From the NCBI RefSeq assembly GCF_000005505.3, contig NC_016131.3, positions 59,939,355 through 60,003,354 of the forward strand: a stretch of DNA of 64,000 nt, read 5' to 3'. Within the stretch, counting starts at the first letter, position 1. Each line of letters starts with the position of its first letter. The notes under the pieces are model-generated. The model was given only the letters and a program-made list of their open reading frames with translations, did no database searches and had not been told where the DNA came from. The DNA is from Brachypodium distachyon (taxonomy: Eukaryota; Streptophyta; Magnoliopsida; Poales; Poaceae). The position numbers and the translations under genes were made by a program. Below are positions 55,519 to 64,000 of this stretch, in pieces.

Positions 55519-55604
55519 CTCAGTCTGTTCTATAATCCTTGTTGTTGTTTTAGTAGTTTAAATTTGAACTAACATCACAACAAAATTTTATGGAACAGCA
55601 TGAG
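55519..55604. mobile_element. Degenerate Stowaway-like remnant
   Basis: CTCAGTCTGTTCTATAATCC at the left and TTTTATGGAACAGCATGAG at the right pair imperfectly. The left side follows TA. Very short, probably internally deleted. Confidence 0.4.
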
Positions 55605-57539
55605 AATTTGTCAGTACTTTATACTTTTATTAGACATGTACTGTAGCTTCTTGCGAGGACTCTAAAATATTAAGTTGGATTCAAAAATCAATACAAATCC
55701 ACTTGTTTAAATAGTAATTCTTAAAAAAACAGAACGTTATAACAATTATTCAAAACATCCACCTGTTCAAATATTAAATGTTAAAAAATTATCAAATATT
55801 GAATGTTAAAATCTCTACTACTTGTAGAGACACCAACACATTCTTTTCTAAATCTCCCCCACAAAACGTACACAGACGTTCCCACCTCACAATAACAAAC
55901 AATTAGGCCCACTAATCAGCTCTAATAACTAACGTTTACTCTGTTAAATCTTTTTGTTGTGTGCGTGTTTAGCAATTAATTTACGTCTAACTGATCTACC
56001 TCCCGAAGTCCTGATCCGCACGTACCTCTTCATCGATCTAATCTTGTTCCTTCCCGTGTTCCCTTTTATTCACGACCGCACGTCGCTACTCCAACTGGAC
56101 CACGGGCGGCCGATTTTTCTGCTTTCCAATCAGGTGATGGACACTGCACTAATCTCTCTTTGTTTTGCCCTGCAAAGAGTTTTGGTTCAGATTCAGTGAT
56201 GAGTTTTAGAAGTTGAACAACATGTCCAGTAGTAGTCTGAAAGTATTTTGTTGTAGCACGCCGATGAGAAAGCCGTCATGGACAGCCACTTCACTGACCT
56301 GCCTCATTAGTCAATTATCACAAATATCTCCACCTTCTTGGCCTCTCTCAAGAAAAGTCTTCATAATGTGTGCCACATGTTTAAGGAAATGCTCGTGAGA
56401 AATGTATGTCTTCAAACTAGAATTCACTATCTCATGTATTTTGTGTAGAGATAATGACTTAATATCAACATTAGGATTTCAGTTTTCAAAGTAGAGATTG
56501 ATGATTCTTGATAAGATTTGTAGTTTAACATTCAGGATGTAAACTAACAATAGATTGTGAATTCATATTGTAAACTGAAATAGATTGTGATCGGAAGGAA
56601 AGGAGCAGAGGGCTCTGAACAACGTGGCTGGTGAGAGTCATAAGGCAATGAAAAATAAATATTTGTTTCTTCCTATTTGTTTAGATATGAGAGTCCAATT
56701 ACATTCTTCTAATATTTGTGCAATGATTAGACCAAACTGGAGACAATGGAAGTAGACTCCTTAGAGTTCTAAAACATCATGGTGTTATACGAATGGGTTC
56801 TTACTTCGGATTATGTTTAGAAGAAGCTTACTTTAGATTCTTGCTGTTTTAATATTTTTGAGGGACCTACTTCTGTTTCTTTTGGTCTCTCATGCATTCC
56901 GCTAGAGGGATGCGTGTGCTGGATAGTGATTCTGAGTGTGACCGGTAGAGCTTTGATTGTTAGCCTTTGTCCTTTGCCTGAGTTAATGTATTGGAACTGA
57001 ATGTAGACATTTACTATTCTGAAACAAAGTTCTCTTGCATGATATATGTTTAGTGGGGTATAATTAGATTTTTCGCTTCCTATTTTGCAAGTTTTTGTGA
57101 GCACATATATAGTCCTAGTGAAAGAGACAACATGTGCACAATAACAGGGCTATCTTGTCTGTGATTTGTCTTGGTGTAGTATTTCATAAACAGAATTTAT
57201 ATACGAGGAACGTATGCTCGTTCGTCTCCCCTCACGACGCCTGCTCGTGGTTGATTTGCATGCGTTGCCAGACCTGAGCTACACGCACGCTAGTTTTGAG
57301 CACTTATGGATTTTTTTTCTAAGACCACACTTGAAAGAAAAACTAGGACGACGTACTAGGTGCACACAAGATGCATGACACAAAGTTAATTTTGGAAATT
57401 TAAAATGTTCTGTAGCTCAAATTGTCTGTCCAATTTACAATCGGTTTTCACTGGTAGCTTCGTTTCGACGAGGGCTTCAAAACAAGATCTCACTTGAATA
57501 TGTTACGACAGAAAAAATAAATGTGACCCTTTGGTTACC
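55605..57539. other. Intergenic, no gene seen
   Basis: A plus-strand frame at 55954-56199 is 81 codons with Leu/Ile-rich readings, and 56240-56400 is also open. Neither has a recognisable family. AT-rich spacer elsewhere. Confidence 0.3.
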
Positions 57540-58980
57540 GGACCATAATGCACAAGTTGCCATCCTACTTTGAAAGAACTTACAACGTGGTAATTTATTA
57601 CTACCATGGCGGCAACTTTCTATATCATTGGATGGAAACTTTATGTACAAAATCATCATCCTATTGTGTATGAAATTATCATGTGGTAATTTGTATTAAC
57701 AAAGTAGCAACTTGATACATTCTTGGGTGATAACTTTTTAGACAGAAAAGTTATCGAAACATACCAATATGTGATCTAGTATCAATATGATCTCATCGAG
57801 ATTAAACTATCCGTAAAGATGAATCATAAATCAAATACACAGCTTAAAATTAGAATATTTTAATTCTACACAAGTTTGCCCATTTGGATTCAAGCATGCT
57901 AGGGGCTTTTGCCACCCCCTAAGTACCCGTGCTCGTGCATTCAGGCGCTAATGGATGGTAATTTAATTCATAAATCACCATCTTATTTTATATGAAGTTT
58001 CCGCGTGGTAATTTGCTATTAATAGGGGTGACAACTCGATATATTAGTAAATTGTGACTTTTAAGACGGAGAAAAGGTTGTCAAAAGATATCAACATGGG
58101 ATATATTATTGGGTGTGGTAAATTTTGATCTAGATGGATGGACATGGTTATTTATGTTCATTACAGATGGCAACTTATGTTCACTACGGGATGGTAATTT
58201 GTGTTCACTACGGGACGGCAATTTGTGTTCACTAGGGGTTGGTAATTTATGTTCATTAAGGGTGGTATTTTCGTGTTCGGTTAGGATTTTGTGTGGGGAC
58301 GTTTTATGGAGGTGGTAGTTTAGTTCAATTTGGAGTGAAGGAGATGCGGGATACGGTGTTGGTGGTAGATTTTTACTGAAATGAATGGACGTGGTTATCT
58401 TTGTTCATTACGGGTGGCAATTTGTATTCACTAGAGGATGGTAATTAATTTAGGTTCATTACGAGTGGAAATTGCATTCATTACAGGTGGCAATTTGTAT
58501 TCACTAAGAGTTGGCAATTTGTGTTTCTTACGGGTGGCAATTTGTATTCACTAGGGATGACGATCTGTGCTCATTACGGGTGGCAACTTATGTTCATCAG
58601 TGATGACATGGAGAGTGAGTTTGTGTGGGTCATTCTAAATTGAGGTAGTAACTCGAGTTGGAGTGGGGAAGATGCGGGTTGTGGTTCTAGATTTTGATTG
58701 AAATGGATTTACATGCATGATTATTTGTGTTTATTAGGGACGGCAAATTTTTATTCACCAGGTGACAATTTGTGTTCATTAGGGATGGCAATTTATGTTC
58801 ATTAATGCGATAAAGAGAGTTTGTATGGCGTCATTTTAAATGGATGTGGTAGCTCGCTCTGGAGCTGAGGTCATTAGGAGTTGCAGGTGGTAGTTTTTGA
58901 CCGAAATGAATGGACATGATTAATTGTGTTCATTAGGGGGTGTCATTTGTATTTAGTAGGTGTTGGATTTGCAGTGGTAG
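57540..58980 (+). repeat. Second degenerate tandem array, GGTGGCAATTTGT-type
   Basis: Repeated words ATGGCAATTTGTGTTCACTA, GGGTGGCAATTTGTATTCAC and GTTCATTAGGGATGGCAA occur at 28-32-base spacing, densest at 58140-58960, with a looser lead-in from 57540. Non-coding. Shares the TGGCAA core with the 50.6-kb array but not its other words. Confidence 0.8.
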
Positions 58981-60567
58981 ATTTTGACCAAATGTTTTAG
59001 TTTACATGTCATAAATATGAGATGGTTCGAGGACATAGCCACATGTATTTTTTGATTGTATCAAATATTTTCAAGTTTCTTTGGAGCTCACGAAGACTGA
59101 TAGTTCATATATTATCTTGATTTTAATAATGTGTTCGGAATCGGAAGAAAAAATGTTGGACAGGAGTGCGGCCTGTTCGGTTGAACAGGGCCCCAAATTT
59201 TGGGGGGCCCCAAAATTTCTACTGCTATACAGTGCTACGCTGCAACCCATAAAGCATTAGCCAGCCCGTTAATCAGGGATTGAGGTAGCCGAAGCGCTCG
59301 CGTGACTCCAGCGTCGCTGCCGCACTGCGTCTTCTCGTCTTCCATCGCGCGGGATGGCGCCTTCTTTCTTATTTGATCGATCTGCAGTCTGGCTGTCCTC
59401 AACGCATCGTCCGATCCCATCATCCCAATCGTCGACGGCCAATTGGTCCGGTCTTTTTTTTTTTGTCCTCATCCATCGCGCAGGACGGCAGCTTCAGATT
59501 CTTTCTTACCCAATCGATCTGCAGTCTGGCCTAGCACTAGCACTCTAGCAGGAAGCAATTAGCAACAGGCTTGATTAGCAATTTGGGAGGATCTACTTCC
59601 GGTACCCATTTGAGATCTGTTTTCTGTTTGATTCTTTGTTGATCAATATGCCTTTAATTTTGTTTTATGCATCTTTTGTATCTAGTGTTTCAAGAATTCA
59701 AGGTCTGAATCATAGCTTTTAGAAAGCATGAATCTGGTGTCCAAAAGCTTAATAAAAGAGAAAGTGTAAATAAACATATCCAATTGCTATGTAAGATATT
59801 ATATATGTTATTATAACACGTTAGTTATATTTTTCTAGTGAGGTAGGAGGTAAAATGCTATGTAAGATATTATATATGTTATTATAACACATTAGTTATA
59901 TTTTTCTAGTGAGGTAGGAGGCCCCATTTACAGTTTCGCACAGGGCCTCCGATTTTGCCGGCCCGGCCTTGATGTATCTATGTTTAAAAAACGTCTAGAT
60001 ACATGTAATATTTTGACAAGTAATATAGGTCGGAGTGAGTAACTTACTTTAAGAGAAATGAGATTCGAACGATATATTTTAAATTTTCTTTAAAGATTAA
60101 GTTTCAAGGCACGCACAGACTCACTAGTCAATAGAAATCCAACTGTTCAAATATTGAATGTTAAAAAATTATATACCATTGATCAGGAAAAGCACGGCGG
60201 CGCTAGAGAAGAGGTCGTCGGGATCTTCATCATGGTTGCGGCTGAGTTTCCAGTGGGTAGTTGAATGTACGTAGTGTGTACGTACTATTTATATGTGGCC
60301 GGGGAGAGATGTCCATCCGAATTAATCAATCGTACGTGATAAGTTTCGGTTGTATCTACTTATCTGCGCGCCTTTTCCTATCAAACAATACCAACAAACG
60401 ACCGGTAGATGTCGTCTCCGGGCGTGCTCGCATCGATGCTCCCACGCCAATCCGTCCGTCGCATCATCTCTTTTTACTTGAAGAAAAAGGGAAGTAAATA
60501 AATCAGCAAACTCCAGTCGCATGATGAGTGACCAGGCCCAACACCGACACAGTCAGGAACCTAGGAG
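58981..60567. other. Spacer with a transposon-like segment
   Basis: CAGGGCCCCAAATTTTGGGG (59186) and CAGGGCCTCCGATTTTGCCG with GCCCGGCCT (59942) resemble phrases flanking hAT-type remnants in wheat-type genomes. A half Stowaway end (AAACGTCTAGATACATGTAA to GGTCGGAGTGAG) lies near 59986-60038. No gene. Confidence 0.35.
59786..59921 (+). repeat. 71-bp tandem duplication
   Basis: GCTATGTAAGATATTATATA to GTGAGGTAGGAGG is present twice, at 59786 and 59857, with a single substitution noted (CACG against CACA). Confidence 0.9.
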
Positions 60568-60576
60568 GTGTGCGCC
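60568..60576 (+). repeat. Left 9-bp target-site duplication of the 2.0-kb element
   Basis: GTGTGCGCC, repeated exactly at 62605-62613. Confidence 0.75.
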
Positions 60577-62604
60577 AAAGAAAATATCCAGTGCTCCCAC
60601 TTCGTTACGCACGGTAGCACCTTGTTGGCAACCATTTTAGGCTAACAAGTTAAAATCATCAAGATTGCTTTAAATGAACAAATGACCAACACGAAAGATT
60701 GCTTTAAATGAACAAATCAGAAAACTTTGTTTTTTGGATTATGTCAGTATGATCTCATATGCGATCTGTGTGACTAAAATAAAGTCTCAGATTATAGAGG
60801 ACATGTCCTCTCGATTCAGAGAGTTCGTCCGTCCGAACCGAAGTTAAAAGCAGAGATAAAAAAATTCATCAACGTCCACTCAGATTGAAAAGATGTTAAC
60901 ATGAAAGTTCTTCGTGTTTTCGATACGAACAACTTCTATTTTGGAATCATCTCGATCCGAGTTCGTTTACTACCTCAAAACGGGTCGTGGAGCCAGGTTT
61001 TTGACCGAACAGTTTTGGAAAGTTCGGACCACCAAATCATCTGAATTGGAACCGAATTAGGGTCTTGGACGTGAATCCAAGTCTATTTCTTGCACGAAAA
61101 GTCCAGCCGCCCTTATATGCATGAGGGGTGTAGGCCGATTGTAACAATACCAATCAAACAAACACATCTACTACCTTTTCTTGTTCATCTACTTTTATCT
61201 CTCCCATGTATCTTTTTTCTCTTCTTCGTCGTTCTTCAAGTTGGAGGGCAGCGAATCCACGAGGCCCTTGGGGCAGTTAGGCCAACCTAGGACAGTCCAT
61301 AGCCACCGCGCCGCCCTAATGCGGTCCCTCCCAGCGAGCGGGGTTTCGGGTCAACAAAAGCGCCCGCGAGATTGTCTTGTGCATCGCGCTTCCTGCGTAT
61401 CACGCTCGAAGTTGAGGGTACACGGTGACGTGTTAGTGTGCGAACACACCTCTAAATAGTTTTCAAAAAATTCGAAATAAATTGAGTGGGTTCATAAGAT
61501 ATGTGATACGGCCCAAGTAATGATCAAGGAAGATAATGTCGCCAACCATGCTCTTACCGATGTCACATTGCCAGAAAAGCCAAAGGAGGATACCATAATT
61601 GTCTACATTGGAGAGATACCACTTCAGATTTCGTGCTCCAAGTTTTCACCTCTTTCCACACCATTCCGGAAGGGTCCAGCATGTGTAGAGGGCAATAATA
61701 ACTAGTACTTGAAGTCAGCTTGCAGGCGCAACAAACGAAGCATGATTTGAAGGCCTAAGTCAAAAGATATGAGAGTTCCAATGCAAGGTGTTTAGGAATT
61801 GATTGCTGCGCAAGGCTCCACAAGTTTTTTCCTTTCCAAGGCAGAGCCACACGTTTTTGAACCCTATTTTGGATTGCTTTCACACCTAACTAGGAGGGAT
61901 GTTCCTAGTATAAGTATTCCCCACCCTTCTACTTGAGAGGGATTCAGATTTGAAAGTTGTAGACACCCATGTGTGGTTGTGTATGTGCTGAGAGCACTCA
62001 TGTTCGTTGAGCGTTAGCTTTCGTGTGTGGATTGAAGGGTATGTCCTTTGATCTAGATAGGATCCTGGTGATTCTCCCTTGTGATTCTTCATAGGTTCAC
62101 AAGTACTATAGTTTGGTTTGCGTCTTTTGTAAACTGAACTAGTTATCCACCATCGAATATTGAGTGTTGTTTCTGCTGTTCTTGAGTTGTTCTTGTTATT
62201 TCTTTGGTATCGTGAAAGATTGCTATAACCACGTCCGTATCAATATGTGTCTATGTTGCCATAAAATTTCAACTCTAAGAGCCTGTTTGGGAGGGCTTCA
62301 CTCTACCTAAGCTTCACTCCACCTCTAAAATTCATTATACATAGAGAGAAGCAAAAAAAGAAAAATGCAAACATGAATAGTGACACAAATTTTGTCTTTT
62401 CTGTTTTTATCCTTTTGCGACCTATTCACGTCCGGATTTGTCTTTTTTGTTTCTCCATACATATCATGAATTTGGATTTGAAACTTTTTAAGGTGGTAGA
62501 GACATATCTTATGAAACCACCCAATTTATTTCGAAATTTTTGAAAACTTATTAGGTGTGCTACCGTGCGTTGGTACCACGTACGGTAGCACTGGATATTT
62601 TGTA
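60577..62604. mobile_element. Small Mutator-like element, 2.0 kb
   Basis: The left end AAAGAAAATATCCAGTGCT and the reverse of the right end (TACAAAATATCCAGTGCTAC) are terminal inverted repeats; both continue to CGCACGGTAGCAC. An exact 9-bp duplication GTGTGCGCC flanks the element. A further inverted pair lies inside (61448-61504 and 62505-62560, sharing TTCGAAATAAATTG-GTGG-TTCATAAGATATGT). No transposase. A 61-codon open frame at 61520 (KPKEDTIIVYIGEIPLQ) is unassigned. Non-autonomous. Confidence 0.75.
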
Positions 62605-62613
62605 GTGTGCGCC
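62605..62613 (+). repeat. Right 9-bp target-site duplication
   Basis: GTGTGCGCC follows the right terminus directly and matches 60568-60576. Confidence 0.75.
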
Positions 62614-62779
62614 CGAGCCTTCAGCCCCACGAGAAGGGCCGTTTCATTTATGGGACCAAGGGAGAAGTAAGAGGTTTTTAGCCAAGGAAAAAATGAAAGA
62701 GTAAAATGCTCTGGAGGTCCTAATTCTTTCGTAAAGGTCTCAAGTTAGTCCTAATTCTTTGTAACTGCCCGTTTAAGTT
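62614..62779. other. Short spacer
   Basis: No gene or element is seen. CTAATTCTTT occurs twice near 62720 and 62753. Confidence 0.35.
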
Positions 62780-62998
62780 CCAATTGTTTCATAAGTGGTT
62801 TAGCGCAGGTCCTATGATGGTTCAGGTGCGTGCCTCCTGTCGACGTGGCTATTTAGGCCCACATGTCAGGTGCCAAGGTGGATTTTTTTTTCAAAACCCC
62901 CTTGCCTCCTGACATGTGGGCCCAAATAACCACGTCGGCCGGAGGCACATGCCCGAACCATTATAGGACCTGCACTGAACCACTTATGAAACAATTGG
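62780..62998. mobile_element. Foldback element with arms of about 95 bp
   Basis: Arms 62780-62876 and about 62904-62998 share CAATTGTTTCATAAGTGGTT, GCAGGTCCTAT and GGCCCACATGTCAGG in inverted order, with a 27-base T-rich centre. The outer end may extend a little on the left. No ORF. Confidence 0.7.
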
Positions 62999-64000
62999 GA
63001 CTAAAACGAAAAACGTTACTGGAAATTTATGCCTCAAATTTTAGATACCATAGCGCCCAGCTCTCGGGGGCAAAGCCTCTGGGTATAGCACATGTGCCTT
63101 AGGCGCTACACAACCGCGTGTGGGGTCTGGGCTGGTCACGCTGGCAGGTGATAGCGCCTCGCGGAGAGGCGATGAGCAATGGAGGATAGCGCCACACTGT
63201 CGGGCGCTAAGCAAAAGGATTAACTGTGTGAAATAATTTTGGGCTGAGTTCATTCTGTGAAATGGTTTTGGCTCGATGTCTGTTCTGTCCGAATCGACGC
63301 GATGTCGCGATGTGTGTAAGCCGTTGATTGCCAACATGGACAGAACTTTCTTTTTTTCTTCCAGAAGAACCTTTTCTAGATAGCAATCATTTTGTAAATT
63401 TTTCTTTAGATGCTTCAGTCCAATCAAGTCCAATCAAAGCCAAATAAAGGCCACATATACAGGGATCTAGAAGGAGCGGTGCGTAGGACCTCCTCTCTCC
63501 ATATAGCCACTAAGCCACGTACCATCATCGCCGGGAGCCTAGCTACGAGAGAATGGGGACATCAACGAAAGAGAGTCGCCTCCGGTGAGGCCTGGCCGTC
63601 CAAACTCGATCGGGAGAGAAAAAAGGACTGACGGTACAAAAAGGACTGCGGTGTACCGTAGTGCCCCTGAATTCCCGACGCCCATACCCATTCCATGCGC
63701 ACCGCCAGCACCGTATCCGGACCGAATCGCCTAAAGCGCGCCTATACGGAGATATATATTGGCCGCTACTGCAGCCTGCAGGTGTCCGGTGACGCGGCTG
63801 CGCGCCACGATCGGTGCACAAGTGGCGATTGTGCTGTGCAGTCCGTGTCATCTCAAAACGCCCCCATGTGTACGATAATCATCATCATCATCATGAGCAT
63901 GGACCTACAAAACTTAAACCCCTCTTTTCGAACAGAATTTAGATTCAAAATTTTGATGCAACGGAAATATTTCTTCCAACTCACGATGAGAACACTAAGG
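62999..64000. other. Spacer to the window end
   Basis: GCGCT-rich phrases (TAGCGCC, GGCGCTA) recur at 63050-63210, as in a GC-rich transposon remnant. A short ATC run (ATCATCATCATCATCATG) lies near 63880. No gene. Confidence 0.35.

Noticed and set aside
1..64000. tRNA, rRNA, conserved microRNA hairpins and CRISPR arrays
   Set aside because: No TPsiC-box (GGTTCGAATCC-type) paired with an A-box, no rRNA-like sequence and none of the common plant microRNA sequences was recognised by eye; the tandem arrays are eukaryotic repeats without spacer structure.

Overview
The window is nuclear DNA from a grass, most likely a cool-season grass (Pooideae). Stowaway-type MITEs (TA target, termini near CTCCCTCCGT) occur throughout. 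The true genes have very GC-rich coding sequence with GC-biased third positions, beside AT-rich spacers. A decayed PIF/Harbinger-type ORF and Mutator-like elements with 9-bp target duplications are also present. I see no LTR retrotransposon, rRNA, tRNA, CRISPR array or bacterial-type operon. All genes are eukaryotic, and several apparent start codons that are GTG or TTG were moved to the first supported ATG.

Layout. Positions 1-10,880 are non-genic: a 1.1-kb foldback element (1505-2580), a second foldback (4155-4467), several MITEs and no convincing gene. An intron-less F-box protein gene lies at 11353-12582 (+), probably with a TATA box and a 5'-UTR intron upstream. A Harbinger ORF remnant lies at 16.1-16.6 kb (-). 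A two-exon type-I pectin methylesterase gene (pro-region plus catalytic domain) lies at 16966-18887 (-). An ATL-type RING-H2 ubiquitin ligase gene lies at 24134-24889 (-) and a second, shorter one at 35937-36383 (-). Between them are a fragment of a TMEM205-like gene (28538-28782, +) and weak evidence of an unidentified spliced minus-strand transcript (about 31.1-32.4 kb).

From 37093 to 47811 there is one large Mutator-like element (10.7 kb) with terminal inverted repeats of about 335 bp and an exact 9-bp target duplication. It carries a frame-broken DUF4283-like gene, two direct copies of a 0.7-kb sequence, a nested inverted-repeat-bounded segment (41.34-45.64 kb), and two divergently oriented small ORFs near its right end (90 aa and 182 aa). 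I see no transposase. This element is the most interesting object in the window.

Positions 47.8-64 kb are repeat-rich. They hold a foldback MITE, two degenerate tandem-repeat arrays (50.6-52.4 kb and 57.5-59.0 kb), a frameshifted GDSL-esterase exon (54.4-54.7 kb, -), and a 2.0-kb Mutator-like element (60577-62604) with its own exact 9-bp target duplication.

The four solid genes do not form a pathway. Two are ubiquitin ligases of the membrane RING-H2 class, one is a putative substrate adaptor of an SCF ubiquitin ligase, and one is a cell-wall enzyme. They are independent transcription units separated by transposon-rich spacers.
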